Assembly (NCBI RefSeq): GCF_014126615.1
Contig: NZ_CP059896.1
Coordinates: 3,110,501-3,174,500 of the forward strand
Direction: 5' to 3'
From: Ciceribacter thiooxidans
Lineage (GTDB): Bacteria; Pseudomonadota; Alphaproteobacteria; Rhizobiales; Rhizobiaceae
Length of the DNA stretch: 64,000 nucleotides
Shown here: positions 8,831 through 18,699 of the stretch, in pieces
Numbering within the stretch: position 1 is the first letter of the stretch
Layout of the letters: each line of letters starts with the position of its first letter
Notes under the pieces: model-generated
What the model was told of the DNA's origin: nothing
Database searches by the model: none
The model's input: the letters and a program-made list of their open reading frames with translations, nothing else
Program-made: the position numbers and the translations under genes

Positions 8831-9490
8831 ATGGCCGAAAACACCGCGACGAACGAAAAGCCGCTCTTCGGCCATCCGTGGATCTTCATTCGCGGCGTCC
8901 CGTCGATGAAATTCCTGCCGCCGGAAGGTCCGCTGGAAATTGCCTTCGCGGGACGCTCGAACGTCGGAAAGTCATCGCTGATCAACGCGTTGGTCGGGCA
9001 GAAGGGGTTGGCTCGGACGTCGAACACACCCGGCCGCACCCAGGAACTCAACTACTTCGTTCCGGACGGCTATAGCGGCGAGGCGGGTGATTTGCCGCCG
9101 ATGGCGCTCGTCGACATGCCCGGCTACGGCTACGCCCAGGCGCCGAAGGAACAGGTCGACGCCTGGACCAAGCTCGTCTTTGACTATCTCCGTGGCCGCT
9201 CGACGCTGAAGCGTGTCTACGTGCTGATCGACGCCCGGCACGGCATCAAGAAGAACGACGACGAGGTCCTTGATCTCCTGGACAAGGCCGCAGTCTCCTA
9301 CCAGATCGTCCTTACCAAGATCGACAAGATCAAGCAGGCGGGCGTGCCGCGCCTGATCGCCGAGACCGTGGAGAAAATCCGTAAACGGCCGGCTGCTTAT
9401 CCGGAAGTGCTGGCGACGTCGTCGGAAAAGGGAAGCGGCCTCGACGACTTGCGGTCGGCGATCCTCACGACCATCGGCAGCCGCGGCTGA
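8831..9490 (+). CDS. yihA: Ribosome biogenesis GTP-binding protein YihA/YsxC (EngB)
   Basis: A 219-residue TRAFAC-class GTPase needed for 50S subunit assembly. All G motifs are visible: G1 GRSNVGKSS, a G2 threonine in SNTPGRTQ, G3 DMPGYG, G4 TKIDK and G5 TSSEKGSG. The frame stays open 204 bases upstream, into the transporter gene, but ATG at 8831 gives [22 protein letters not shown], the normal start of the rhizobial family. It sits between the EamA gene and the anti-sigma gene, with argB downstream. Confidence 0.95.
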   Translation: MAENTATNEKPLFGHPWIFIRGVPSMKFLPPEGPLEIAFAGRSNVGKSSLINALVGQKGLARTSNTPGRTQELNYFVPDGYSGEAGDLPPMALVDMPGYGYAQAPKEQVDAWTKLVFDYLRGRSTLKRVYVLIDARHGIKKNDDEVLDLLDKAAVSYQIVLTKIDKIKQAGVPRLIAETVEKIRKRPAAYPEVLATSSEKGSGLDDLRSAILTTIGSRG

Positions 9491-9513
9491 GACGGCAGAC
9501 GACACCATCACCG

Positions 9514-10242
9514 TCAAGGCCGGCTGTGAATGACGCCTTTTGCGACCACGGGACCGGTCATCTTGCCGGTGAGAGAGCCGCCATATGGTTCCATGCTCAC
9601 CGCCAGCACAGCCTTTTCAACGAGCCGATCGCGGAGTTCTACCGGCACGAGAAGATCGCCGCGACCGTCCGCCGGCAAGACACCGAGCGAAGCCGCCCCA
9701 TCCCCGCCCTCCAGTAGCCAGAGTTCCAGCGATTTCGGCGCGGCGTCCCTGCTTGTTGCGGGCGACAGCCTGATTTTCCCGGTTGCGCGATCGTAGCGCG
9801 CCGACAGATCCAGAGCTGAGTTGGACAACGTCATTTCTGCAAGCAGAGTGTCGTCGGCCGACCGAAACGGCCACAGCCCCGCACTTGCCGCAACAAACGC
9901 GGCGAATGCTGCGAAACCTGCCAACGCCAGCGAACGCCACAAGCTCAGAGAATTCCAGAGGCTCTCGGCGAAGCCCGAAAACGAAAGGTCCGCGGCAACG
10001 CTCGCAGGTCCTTCGAAACGCGGAAGAACGACGGGCGAGCGCCTTCTTTCCGCGCCATAGCCCTCGTCGATACGTGAGAGATTCCGCTCCCAGCGGCGCA
10101 CCATCGCCGCAAACGGCCGGTCGTGGCGCAGGCGCTCCTCGACTCTGGCGCGTTCGTCTGCACCAAGCACGCCGAGGACGTACTCGCCGGCGAGAACCTC
10201 GTCGCGGGACCGGTCTCCCTTACTCTGATCGGGCGTTGTCAT
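9514..10242 (-). CDS. RskA-like anti-sigma factor (orphan)
   Basis: A 242-residue protein. The N-terminal anti-sigma domain (about 14-60, with LAGEYVLGVLGADERARVEE and MVRRWERNLSRI) is followed by a single transmembrane helix (about 104-126) and a periplasmic RskA domain. That domain contains a typical LELWLLEGG...SLGVLPADG segment. It lacks the HxxxCxxC zinc motif, as expected for the RskA subgroup. Such proteins hold an ECF sigma factor inactive until regulated proteolysis. No sigma-factor gene is adjacent: argB lies divergently upstream and yihA downstream. The partner is therefore encoded elsewhere or lost. The frame continues far upstream, but the ATG at 10242 gives the family-like N-terminus. 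Confidence 0.85.
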   Translation of the reverse strand: MTTPDQSKGDRSRDEVLAGEYVLGVLGADERARVEERLRHDRPFAAMVRRWERNLSRIDEGYGAERRRSPVVLPRFEGPASVAADLSFSGFAESLWNSLSLWRSLALAGFAAFAAFVAASAGLWPFRSADDTLLAEMTLSNSALDLSARYDRATGKIRLSPATSRDAAPKSLELWLLEGGDGAASLGVLPADGRGDLLVPVELRDRLVEKAVLAVSMEPYGGSLTGKMTGPVVAKGVIHSRP

Positions 10243-10515
10243 CGATCCATCGGCTCTCGGGTTCGCATATCGTACGGCACGAGCCGCGTGCCGCATCCCA
10301 TGCGGCCGCAGGCGACACACACATGGCCGCAAGCACAACCTTGCACGTCGCAGAATCCGATTCTTCAGCATGGCTGTCAATCGGTTTACCGCCTTGCGCA
10401 GCGGCAGCATATCGGTAGGTGTCGGCACGACTGCCGGCTCCAAGTTTTTTGTTCGATTATTCCCTCGGGCCCGAACTTGCGCTAAAAGGCCGCGATCCAA
10501 CAAAAAGGATGTCCC

Positions 10516-11403
10516 ATGACCGCCTCCGACAGCGAAATCCAGGCACGCCTCCTCGCCCAGGCCCTGCCCTTCATGCAGCGCTACGAAAACAAGACGATCG
10601 TCGTGAAATACGGCGGCCACGCGATGGGAAACTCCGAGCTCGGACGGGCATTTGCCGAAGACATCGCGCTCTTGAAGCAGTCGGGAGTCAACCCGATCGT
10701 GGTCCATGGCGGAGGACCACAGATCGGCGCGATGCTGAACAAGATGGGTATCGAATCGCGGTTCGAAGGCGGACTGCGCGTCACCGACCAGAAGACCGTC
10801 GAGATCGTCGAAATGGTGTTGGCAGGCTCGATCAACAAGGAGATCGTCGCCCTCATCAACCAGACCGGTGAATGGGCCATCGGTCTCTGCGGCAAGGATG
10901 GCAACATGGTCTTCGCGGAAAAGGCGAAGAAGACGGTTACCGATCCGGACTCCAACATCGAGCGCGTTCTCGACCTCGGCTTCGTCGGAGAAGTGGTCGA
11001 GGTCGATCGGACGCTGCTCGACCTGCTTGCCAAATCGGAGATGATCCCGGTCATTGCGCCGGTGGCGCCCGGCCGCGATGGTCACACGTACAACATCAAC
11101 GCCGACACGTTTGCAGGAGCCATTGCCGGTGCGCTCCGCGCCACCCGCCTGCTTTTCCTCACCGATGTGCCGGGCGTGCTCAACGGAAACGGCGAGCTTA
11201 TCAAGGAACTGTCGGTCGCCGAAGCGCGCGCGCTGATCAAGGATGGAACCATCTCCGGCGGCATGATCCCGAAGGTCGAGACCTGCATCGACGCTATCAA
11301 TGCCGGCGTTCAGGGGGTCGTCATCCTGAATGGCAAGACGGCCCACTCCGTGCTGCTCGAAATCTTCACCGAAGGTGGTGCGGGAACGCTGATCGTTCCC
11401 TGA
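10516..11403 (+). CDS. argB: Acetylglutamate kinase
   Basis: A 295-residue amino-acid kinase that phosphorylates N-acetylglutamate in the second step of arginine synthesis. The nucleotide-binding VVKYGGHAM motif is near residue 31, [10 protein letters not shown] near 62, and the substrate-site segment [15 protein letters not shown] near 194. LTDVPGVLN and GGMIPKVE follow. An N-terminal extension helix ([18 protein letters not shown]) is typical of the arginine-feedback, PII-regulated hexameric class. The start is ATG with AAAAAGGA upstream. It is divergent from the anti-sigma gene and convergent with ogt, ten bases away. Confidence 0.97.
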   Translation: MTASDSEIQARLLAQALPFMQRYENKTIVVKYGGHAMGNSELGRAFAEDIALLKQSGVNPIVVHGGGPQIGAMLNKMGIESRFEGGLRVTDQKTVEIVEMVLAGSINKEIVALINQTGEWAIGLCGKDGNMVFAEKAKKTVTDPDSNIERVLDLGFVGEVVEVDRTLLDLLAKSEMIPVIAPVAPGRDGHTYNINADTFAGAIAGALRATRLLFLTDVPGVLNGNGELIKELSVAEARALIKDGTISGGMIPKVETCIDAINAGVQGVVILNGKTAHSVLLEIFTEGGAGTLIVP

Positions 11404-11412
11404 TCCCTGGAC

Positions 11413-11964
11413 CTATTGGGCCCCGCCGAGCGCGAAGAGACCGACCGGCCGCATCTGTCCCTCATGGCGCAGGAGCCACTTCTTGCGCCATAGCCCGCCG
11501 CCATAGCCTGTCAGGGAACCGTCGGCGCCGATGCAGCGGTGGCAGGGAATGACGATTGCGATCGGGTTGGCTCCGTTCGCCTTTCCGACCGCGCGTACCG
11601 TTTCCATGCCGCCGACGACCCGGGCAATGTCCCCATAGGAGCAGGTTTCGCCGAGCGGCACCTTGAGAAGCTCGGCCCATACGTTCTTTTCGAATTCCGA
11701 ACCTTCCGGCGCAAGCGGCGTGCTGAACGAGGCCGCCTTCCCGGAAAAGTATTCCTGGAGTTCCGTGCGGATCTGGTCGATCAGCCGATTGCGCCCGCAA
11801 ACCACCGGCCGACGTGACCGCCTCTCTAGGGAGGAGAGCGTCTTTTCTCGGCCCGCCGCGTCCCGAAATTCGAGAAAGCACAGATGGGTGTCGTCCGCGG
11901 CCGCGACCATGTCGCCAAGCGGCGTCTCGTACCATTCGGCAAAAAGCGGTTCCGTAGCGAGCAT
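11413..11964 (-). CDS. ogt: Methylated-DNA--protein-cysteine methyltransferase
   Basis: A 183-residue suicide DNA-repair protein that removes O6-alkylguanine lesions. The active-site signature IVIPCHRCIG, with the acceptor cysteine, is present. It is preceded by the DNA-binding helix region (FEKNVWAELLKVPLGETCSYGDIAR) and the Asn-hinge/arginine-finger segment VRAVGKANGANP. The GYGGGLWRKKWLLRHEG tail is standard. The N-terminal domain is shorter than in Ada proteins, and no AraC-type domain is fused. It is a stand-alone gene converging on argB. Confidence 0.95.
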   Translation of the reverse strand: MLATEPLFAEWYETPLGDMVAAADDTHLCFLEFRDAAGREKTLSSLERRSRRPVVCGRNRLIDQIRTELQEYFSGKAASFSTPLAPEGSEFEKNVWAELLKVPLGETCSYGDIARVVGGMETVRAVGKANGANPIAIVIPCHRCIGADGSLTGYGGGLWRKKWLLRHEGQMRPVGLFALGGAQ

Positions 11965-12038
11965 TGATCCGTCCCGGGTTGCCTATCCAATGTAGGAACG
12001 GCGAAAACGGCTGACAACCCGAAACCGGCGGAGGTACT

Positions 12039-12953
12039 TCAGCCGAGGACGAGGATCAGCACGCCGAGGACGACGAACAGGCAGCCGGCGAATTCGAGGG
12101 CGGTGATCCGCTCCCGGAAGATGAACACCGACGAGGCGAAGGTGAACAACATCTCGATCTGCGCCAGCGCCTTGACCACGGCGACCTGCTGAAGCGTCAT
12201 CGCAGTGAACCAGCCGAAGGAGGCGGTCGCACCGACGAAACCGACCAGAAGTGCCACTGGCGCTGCCTTCCCGACACGACGCAGTTCCTCCCGATCGCGC
12301 AAGGCCATCCAGAAGAACATGGCGAATGCCTGCATGAGGATGACGATCACCAGCGTATAGCCCGCCTGCATCATCGAGTCAGGCGCCGGAAGGCTGGGCG
12401 CGAGCGACAAAGACGCGGCGCGATAAGCTATGCCGGAAACGCCGAAGAAGAGACCGGAAAGAAGTCCTACCAAGGCAGTCCGGCTGACGACCGCACGCAG
12501 GAGCGTTCGTGCGGCAAGTTCCGTACGCGCGACGGAAATCAGCACGACACCGACCACGGAGACGGCGATCGCGATCATCACCGATCCTGAGATCCGCTCG
12601 CCGAAGAAAACGAGTGCGAGCAATGCAGCCTGCGCGGGCTCCGTGCGCGAATAGGCGGTCCCGACGGCAAAATTGCGAAAGGAAAACAGGTGCACGAGCA
12701 GGAAGGTCGCGGCAATCTGCGCGAAGGCCCCGACGACCGCCCAGAACCAGAATCCGCCGTTCGAGACCGGCAGCGGCCGCCCAAGACCGAAGTGCAGGAT
12801 GCCAAGATAGACAAGCGCGAAAGGTACGCCGAAGCCGAAGCGCACGAAGGTCGCCCCGGTCGTGCCCATTCGCCCCTTGAGGTGTTTCTGCAATGCGGAT
12901 CGCACATTCTGAAGGAATGCGCTGGTGATTGTGATGGCAGCCCAGAATTCCAT
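12039..12953 (-). CDS. EamA/DMT-family transporter
   Basis: A roughly 304-residue integral membrane protein with about ten helices in two EamA halves. The first half includes FGFGVPFALVYLGILHFGLG and TAYSRTEPAQAALLALVFFGERISG. The second ends ALAQIEMLFTFASSVFIFRERIT followed by the final hydrophobic helix. Substrate is unknown. The start is ambiguous: ATG at 12953 gives MEFWAAITITS, while an in-frame ATG at 12977 would add eight residues. Neither has a clear Shine-Dalgarno. It is divergent from the HAD hydrolase gene and not closely similar in detail to the other EamA protein at 7831. Confidence 0.88.
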   Translation of the reverse strand: MEFWAAITITSAFLQNVRSALQKHLKGRMGTTGATFVRFGFGVPFALVYLGILHFGLGRPLPVSNGGFWFWAVVGAFAQIAATFLLVHLFSFRNFAVGTAYSRTEPAQAALLALVFFGERISGSVMIAIAVSVVGVVLISVARTELAARTLLRAVVSRTALVGLLSGLFFGVSGIAYRAASLSLAPSLPAPDSMMQAGYTLVIVILMQAFAMFFWMALRDREELRRVGKAAPVALLVGFVGATASFGWFTAMTLQQVAVVKALAQIEMLFTFASSVFIFRERITALEFAGCLFVVLGVLILVLG

Positions 12954-13056
12954 GGCGACCGCGTTAGCACGGGGCATGCAAGGTCGCCATATCCCCGGAG
13001 GGAAAAGCGGTACGCCGACATTTATTTTTGCGGTGATCCGTGTCACAGCTAAACAT

Positions 13057-13779
13057 ATGACCACACCCCCCACACATCCCGACACGGCCGACTTCGCGCA
13101 TGTGCGTGACTGGGTCTTCGACCTCGACAACACCCTCTATCCGCACCACGTCAACCTGTTTGCGCAGATCGACCGCAACATGACCGCCTATGTCGCGGAA
13201 CTGCTGCAACTCGAACCGGACGCCGCAAGAGTGCTGCAGAAGCAGTACTATCGCGATCATGGAACGACACTTGCCGGATTGATGCTGCATCACGGTGTCG
13301 ATCCCAACGAGTTCCTCGAACGAGCCCATGCGATCGACTATTCGGCTATCCTGCCAGATCCTACGCTCGGAACCGCCATCAAGGCGCTTCCCGGCCGCAA
13401 GTTCATATTCACCAACGGAACGGTAAAGCACGCCGAGGCAGCGGCTCGCGCGCTCGGCATCCTCGATAACTTCGACGACATCTTCGACATCGTTGCAGCC
13501 GACTACATCCCGAAACCTGCCGGCAACACCTACGACAAGTTTGCCACCTTAAATCGCGTCGACACCAGACGCGCGGCGATGTTCGAAGACCTGCCGCGCA
13601 ATCTCGCGGTTCCCCGCGCGCTCGGCATGAAGACCGTTCTCCTCGTTCCACGCAATCTCGGGTCGACCATGCTGGAAACGTGGGAGATGGCCGAAAATGC
13701 CGAAGAGCCGGACTGCATAGACTACGTGACCGATGATCTTGCCGGCTTCCTCCGAACTATAATTGGCACAAGCAACTGA
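13057..13779 (+). CDS. HAD-superfamily pyrimidine 5'-nucleotidase-like hydrolase
   Basis: A 240-residue HAD phosphatase. Motif I is WVFDLDNTLYP (catalytic Asp nucleophile and general acid), motif II is FTNGT, motif III is the Lys in YIPKPAGNTYDKF, and motif IV is MFEDLPRN. The DNTLYP motif and helical cap place it with the SDT1/pyrimidine 5'-nucleotidase group of proteobacteria. It probably dephosphorylates pyrimidine nucleotides or related phosphomonoesters; the true substrate is inferred from family. ATG at 13057 is chosen because the upstream frame is low-complexity sequence overlapping the divergent transporter gene. Confidence 0.9.
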   Translation: MTTPPTHPDTADFAHVRDWVFDLDNTLYPHHVNLFAQIDRNMTAYVAELLQLEPDAARVLQKQYYRDHGTTLAGLMLHHGVDPNEFLERAHAIDYSAILPDPTLGTAIKALPGRKFIFTNGTVKHAEAAARALGILDNFDDIFDIVAADYIPKPAGNTYDKFATLNRVDTRRAAMFEDLPRNLAVPRALGMKTVLLVPRNLGSTMLETWEMAENAEEPDCIDYVTDDLAGFLRTIIGTSN

Positions 13780-13889
13780 TCTTTTTCGCATATTACCAAA
13801 AATTCATGCAGCCTTACCGAAGTTTAAGTGGGATGGCGCCGCTCGAAACCGTAGCTTTCCTTAATCAAAAGATGCTGAAAGGAATGCTC

Positions 13890-14471
13890 ATGAACAGGAA
13901 AACACTCACGCTCACCGCCCTCGCTGCCACGCTTGTCGTCGGCACATCGGCGGCGGCTTTCGCCCGCCAGCAGATGGGGGAAGCACGCGGTCCGGAAGTC
14001 CGTTTCGTCCACATGCTGCAACAGTTCGACGAGAACAAGGACGGCAAGATCTCCAAGGACGAAGCCAAGACAGGCCGGGAGAGGCTGTTCGGAGAAATCG
14101 ATACCGACAAGGACGGCGCCTTGACCCCGGGCGAACTGCGAGCCCACCGTGAAGCCATGCGGGCAAACGCACCTGCCGGCAAAGGCGCAGGCATGGGCAT
14201 GGAACAGCAGGACGCAAGCGGCCGCCAGATGGGCATGATGGGCTGGAAGAAGCATCATGGCGAACGCGCCGCCATGGCTGAAGACGGACAGCGCCAAGGG
14301 ATGGGTCATGGCGGGCGCTTCGGCGGCATGCGGATGGCCGACGCCGACGAGAATGGCCAGATCAGCCGTGAAGAGGTATCCGTAGCGAGCGACAAGTTCT
14401 TCACCCGTATGGACCGCAATGGAGACGGCGTACTCTCCGCCGACGACATGCCGAAGCGCGGCTCCTTCTGA
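13890..14471 (+). CDS. Secreted/periplasmic EF-hand protein with Met/His-rich linker
   Basis: A 193-residue protein with a cleavable signal peptide (MNRKTLTLTALAATLVVG, cut after the AFA site). Four canonical EF-hand loops follow in two pairs: DENKDGKISKDE, DTDKDGALTPGE, DADENGQISREE and DRNGDGVLSADD. All have acidic residues at positions 1, 3, 5 and 12. Between the pairs is a linker rich in Met, His and Gly (for example GMMGWKKHHGERAAM). The start at 13890 is chosen for its AAAGGA ribosome site at 13878-13883; two upstream ATGs are in frame. Calcium binding in the periplasm is likely, but the function is unknown. A strong hairpin terminator follows. Confidence 0.9.
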   Translation: MNRKTLTLTALAATLVVGTSAAAFARQQMGEARGPEVRFVHMLQQFDENKDGKISKDEAKTGRERLFGEIDTDKDGALTPGELRAHREAMRANAPAGKGAGMGMEQQDASGRQMGMMGWKKHHGERAAMAEDGQRQGMGHGGRFGGMRMADADENGQISREEVSVASDKFFTRMDRNGDGVLSADDMPKRGSF

Positions 14472-14500
14472 CCCGGCGGATATCCGCCGCCTGAGAGAAC

Positions 14501-14529
14501 AATGGCCCACGGCAATGCCGTGGGCCATT
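14501..14529. terminator. Bidirectional hairpin terminator between convergent genes
   Basis: AATGGCCCACGGC (14501-14513) pairs perfectly with GCCGTGGGCCATT (14517-14529) around a three-base loop. It lies between the EF-hand gene and the convergent LOG-family gene, which ends at 14534. With A/T at both ends of the stem it can work on either strand, though neither T tract is long. Confidence 0.75.
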
Positions 14530-14533
14530 TGCG

Positions 14534-15394
14534 TCAATGTTCGTAGTGATCGGCAATGACCTTCCAGGCCTGCTCCGCCGTTTCCACGAAATTCAGCAAT
14601 TCCACGTCCTCCGGGGCAATCGTGCCGAATTCCGCCAGCGCATCGAAATCGATGATCCTTCGCCAAAAGGCCTCACCGAACAGGATGAGGGGGATCGGCG
14701 CCATGCGTTTGGTCTGGATCAGGGTCACCGCCTCGAAGAATTCATCCATGGTCCCGAAGCCGCCGGGAAAGATGGCGATCGCCTTGGCGCGCATCAGGAA
14801 GTGCATCTTCCGGATCGCAAAATAGTGGAAGTTGAAGCTGAGTTCCGGTGTGACGAAAGCGTTTGGCGCCTGCTCGTGCGGCAGGACGATATTGAGGCCG
14901 ATCGAAGGGGCACCGGCCTCCGCCGCCCCGCGATTGCCCGCTTCCATGACACCGGGGCCTCCTCCCGTCATCACGACATATTCCTGATGGTCGTGTTTTG
15001 CCGAGTATTCGCCGCAGAGGCGGGCGAACTTACGGGCTTCTTCATAGAAGACGGACGCCGCCTCCAGATTGGCACGCTGTGTCTCGTTGCGCGCGGCCCA
15101 CGCGCTTGCCCCGGGGGCCGGAATACGGGCGCCACCAAACATGACGATCGTCGACCTGATGCCACGCTCGGCGAGATTCATCTCGACTTTCAGCAGCTCG
15201 AGCTGCAGGCGAACGGGCCGGAGTTCGTCGCGGCAGAGGAAATCGTCATCGATGTAGGCGAGGCGATAGGACGGGGATTCCGACTGCGGTGTCCGCGGGA
15301 TACCGGCGGCGACCTTGCGGTCGGTCGTGCTGTCTTTCAGCGGATCCCAGATGCCACCACTACGCTGTCTCGGACCATTTTCTTGCTTCGCCAT
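14534..15394 (-). CDS. LOG-family protein (TIGR00730, lysine decarboxylase-like fold)
   Basis: A 286-residue protein with the LOG/cytokinin-activating family motifs. GGGPGVMEAGNRGA forms the nucleotide-binding loop, and PGGFGTMDEFFEAVTLIQT carries the PGGxGTxxE signature. This family hydrolyses nucleoside 5'-monophosphates to release a base. Despite older names, it is not a lysine decarboxylase. The N-terminal 100 residues form a longer extension than in plant LOGs, as is common in proteobacterial long versions. ATG at 15394 is preceded by AAAGG. It is divergent from dapD across a 153-base gap. Confidence 0.87.
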   Translation of the reverse strand: MAKQENGPRQRSGGIWDPLKDSTTDRKVAAGIPRTPQSESPSYRLAYIDDDFLCRDELRPVRLQLELLKVEMNLAERGIRSTIVMFGGARIPAPGASAWAARNETQRANLEAASVFYEEARKFARLCGEYSAKHDHQEYVVMTGGGPGVMEAGNRGAAEAGAPSIGLNIVLPHEQAPNAFVTPELSFNFHYFAIRKMHFLMRAKAIAIFPGGFGTMDEFFEAVTLIQTKRMAPIPLILFGEAFWRRIIDFDALAEFGTIAPEDVELLNFVETAEQAWKVIADHYEH

Positions 15395-15497
15395 GTTCAC
15401 TGCCTTTCTCTGCCGGAAACGACCGCGGAGGTCGCCGGCGGCTGTTTTCAACCCCCAGCGAATGCGCTACAGCAGAACGCAGTTTCCGATCGCGAAT

Positions 15498-15511
15498 CCG
15501 GAAATTTCCGG
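15498..15511. repeat. Perfect 14-bp palindrome upstream of dapD
   Basis: CCGGAAATTTCCGG is a perfect palindrome in the LOG/dapD divergent gap, 36 bases before the dapD start and directly before TTATACGAT, which may be the dapD -10 region. A repressor operator is plausible. No matching regulator is identifiable from the window. Confidence 0.4.
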
Positions 15512-15547
15512 GGTTATACGATAGACAACGAAGTTTAAGGAATTCAG

Positions 15548-16405
<858 letters not shown>

Positions 16406-16406
16406 C

Positions 16407-16790
16407 GTGCAGGACACCGTTCGCACGCCTGGCCTCGGATGGCTGTTCTTCAGTCCGTCCGGTCGTGCCGGGCGGCAGGTCTTCGTCCTTTCGTGGCTGT
16501 TCTGGATGATGGTCAACGGCTACACGACCGCGAAGCTGGTTCTGCACCAGGACGACGAAAGTGTTCTGCCGTTCTGGAGCTTCCTCTTCTTCGGAGTCTT
16601 TGTAACCTCGGTAGTCTCCGGGCTCATGCTGGGCGTCAAGCGCCTGCACGACATGGGTTTCACCGGTCTTCTGGCCGTCGTCCTCTTCGTGCCGGTGATC
16701 TCGGTCGTCGTGCTGCTCTGGATGTGCGCCTGGCCCTCCGAGAAGGGGCCGAACACCTATGGTCCGGCGACCGACCGGCCCCAGAAATGA
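16407..16790 (+). CDS. DUF805 family membrane protein
   Basis: A 127-residue inner-membrane protein of the DUF805 type. A soluble N-terminus is followed by helices at about 25-45, 55-75 and 85-105, with the family hallmark LGVKRLHDMGFTG between the second and third. A conserved tryptophan-rich end (CAWPSEKGPNTYGPAT) follows. The start is GTG at 16407, one base after the dapD stop, so translation is probably coupled to dapD. The function of the family is unknown. It lies between dapD and dapE, and I infer no role in lysine synthesis. Confidence 0.88.
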   Translation: MQDTVRTPGLGWLFFSPSGRAGRQVFVLSWLFWMMVNGYTTAKLVLHQDDESVLPFWSFLFFGVFVTSVVSGLMLGVKRLHDMGFTGLLAVVLFVPVISVVVLLWMCAWPSEKGPNTYGPATDRPQK

Positions 16791-16898
16791 CACATCTCCC
16801 ATCATGGTGACAGCTGGGGGACGATCAGCTACACCTTGCAAACTCCTCCTGCGGCATGCCGCCGCCCAGACCGGCTTCCATCCTCGACGTTCAGAACC

Positions 16899-18092
16899 AT
16901 GACCGCCACAAATCCCGTTGAAAATCTGCAGGCTCTCATCCGTTGTCCATCCGTCACGCCTGCCGAAGGCGGTGCGCTGACTGCGCTCCAAGCCATGCTG
17001 GAGCCGATGGGCTTTGTCGTCTCGCGCGTGACGGCGTCCGAAGAAAATACTCCCGACATCGAGAACCTCTATGCACGGCTGGGCACGAAGGGCCCACATC
17101 TGATGTTCGCCGGCCATACCGACGTGGTGCCGGTTGGTGACGAGGCAGCCTGGAGCCATCCGCCGTTTGCGGCCGAGATCGCCGAGGACATGCTTTACGG
17201 CCGCGGTGCGGTCGACATGAAGGGCGGGATCGCCTGCTTCGTCGCGGCGCTCGCCCGCAGCATTGAAGAGAAAGGCGCGCCCAAGGGCTCGATCTCCCTG
17301 CTGATCACCGGCGACGAAGAAGGTCCGGCAATCAACGGGACCATCAAGCTTCTCAAGTGGGCGGCCGACGAGGGCGAACGGTGGGATGCCTGTCTCGTCG
17401 GCGAGCCGACCAACCCTGATCTGCTTGGCGATATGATCAAGATCGGCCGCCGCGGATCCCTGTCCGGCACGATCACCGTCCACGGTGTGCAGGGACATGC
17501 CGCCTATCCGCACCTCGCAGACAATCCCGTTCGCGGCATAATCCGTCTCGCCGAAGCATTGATGAACCCGCCCTTCGACCACGGCACGGACAACTTCCAG
17601 CCGTCGATCCTCGAAGTAACGACGATCGACGTCGGCAATCCGGCGACCAACGTCATTCCGGCGAAGGCGACCGCGCGCTTCAACATACGCTTCAACGACA
17701 TCTGGACGGCCGAAACGCTGCAGACGGAAATCATCCGGCGCCTCGACGCTGCCGCGGCAGAAACGACGCTGAGGCCCGCGCGCCAGCCTCTCAAATACGA
17801 GGTTGTCTGGTCGGAACGTCCCAGCCACGTCTTCCTCACCCGCAACGAAGCCCTCATCTCGTCGCTTTCCGGCGCCGTCGAGCACGTGACGGGGCGGACG
17901 CCGCAGCTTTCGACGACGGGCGGAACCTCGGATGCCCGTTACATAAAGGATTACTGCCCGGTCGTTGAATTCGGGCTGGTCGGCCAGACCATGCATATGG
18001 TGGACGAGCGAGTGGCCGTCGACGATCTCGAAACACTCACCCGGATTTACCAGACCTTCATCGAGCAGTGGTTTGCGAATGCCGACGCTTAA
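16899..18092 (+). CDS. dapE: Succinyl-diaminopimelate desuccinylase
   Basis: A 397-residue M20-family zinc hydrolase that releases succinate from N-succinyl-LL-DAP. Metal ligands are visible in [13 protein letters not shown] (His/Asp), RGAVDMKGG (bridging Asp), TGDEEGPA (catalytic Glu and ligand Glu) and the C-terminal GQTMHMVDE His. The dimerization insert [22 protein letters not shown] is also present. ATG at 16899 gives a normal N-terminus. The 108-base gap from the DUF805 gene leaves room for its own promoter. Its 3' end overlaps the next gene by 14 bases. Confidence 0.96.
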   Translation: MTATNPVENLQALIRCPSVTPAEGGALTALQAMLEPMGFVVSRVTASEENTPDIENLYARLGTKGPHLMFAGHTDVVPVGDEAAWSHPPFAAEIAEDMLYGRGAVDMKGGIACFVAALARSIEEKGAPKGSISLLITGDEEGPAINGTIKLLKWAADEGERWDACLVGEPTNPDLLGDMIKIGRRGSLSGTITVHGVQGHAAYPHLADNPVRGIIRLAEALMNPPFDHGTDNFQPSILEVTTIDVGNPATNVIPAKATARFNIRFNDIWTAETLQTEIIRRLDAAAAETTLRPARQPLKYEVVWSERPSHVFLTRNEALISSLSGAVEHVTGRTPQLSTTGGTSDARYIKDYCPVVEFGLVGQTMHMVDERVAVDDLETLTRIYQTFIEQWFANADA

Positions 18093-18675
18093 GGAAGTCA
18101 AGCTCTACCTGACCGGTCTCTGGCTGCTCTTCCAGCGAGACACGAAAGGCTTCAGTTTTCTCGACCTCACGGATCGCGGCGCGCTGCGCTCCTTCTGGGC
18201 GATGGCCTGGGCCGCTCCGGCCATCCTCGTTTCCTGGCTTTGGTGGCGGGCCGCCTACCTCGCCGTGATGCCGCTCGGAACGGAGACCGGCCCCGTCTTC
18301 TTCTTCCGTCTGGCCCTGGTGGAGGTGGCAAACTGGCTGATGCCGGTCATCCTCGCCGGCCTTCTCGCCTGGGCACTTGGGATCGGCCCGCGCTTCGCCG
18401 CGATCGTCACGGTCACCAACTGGCTCGCGCTCCCCGTCTCCTACGCCTATGCCGCGTTGATCGTGCTGATGGTAGTGCTGCCCGCCCTGAAAGGTCTTCT
18501 GACGATCCTCTGGCTGGTACTCTTGCTGACGCTGGTGTTCGCACTCTTTCGCGTGCTGCGCATGGTGCTCGGCGATCACACCTTGACGGTCGCAACGATG
18601 ACCATGGTCCTCCTAGTCCCGACGATGCTGTTCTCCGAAGTGCTGGAACGCTATCTCGGGGTTTTCCCCGGATAG
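18079..18675 (+). CDS. Hypothetical polytopic membrane protein downstream of dapE
   Basis: A 198-residue protein overlapping the dapE 3' end by 14 bases, so it is translationally coupled. A hydrophilic N-terminal segment ([28 protein letters not shown]) precedes about five hydrophobic helices covering residues 35-190. I do not recognise a catalytic motif; the general look is of a Yip1-like or unassigned inner-membrane protein. The frame extends 114 bases further into dapE, but ATG at 18079 is the sensible start. It is followed by the convergent truA. Confidence 0.75.
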   Translation: MPTLKEVKLYLTGLWLLFQRDTKGFSFLDLTDRGALRSFWAMAWAAPAILVSWLWWRAAYLAVMPLGTETGPVFFFRLALVEVANWLMPVILAGLLAWALGIGPRFAAIVTVTNWLALPVSYAYAALIVLMVVLPALKGLLTILWLVLLLTLVFALFRVLRMVLGDHTLTVATMTMVLLVPTMLFSEVLERYLGVFPG

Positions 18676-18699
18676 GCGGCGTGCGCGACCTGACCGGCC

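Noticed and set aside
14534..15394. Lysine decarboxylase linked to the neighbouring dap genes
   Set aside because: The PGGxGTxxE motif marks a LOG-type nucleotide hydrolase; the lysine decarboxylase label for this family is historical, so closeness to dapD is not evidence for lysine breakdown.
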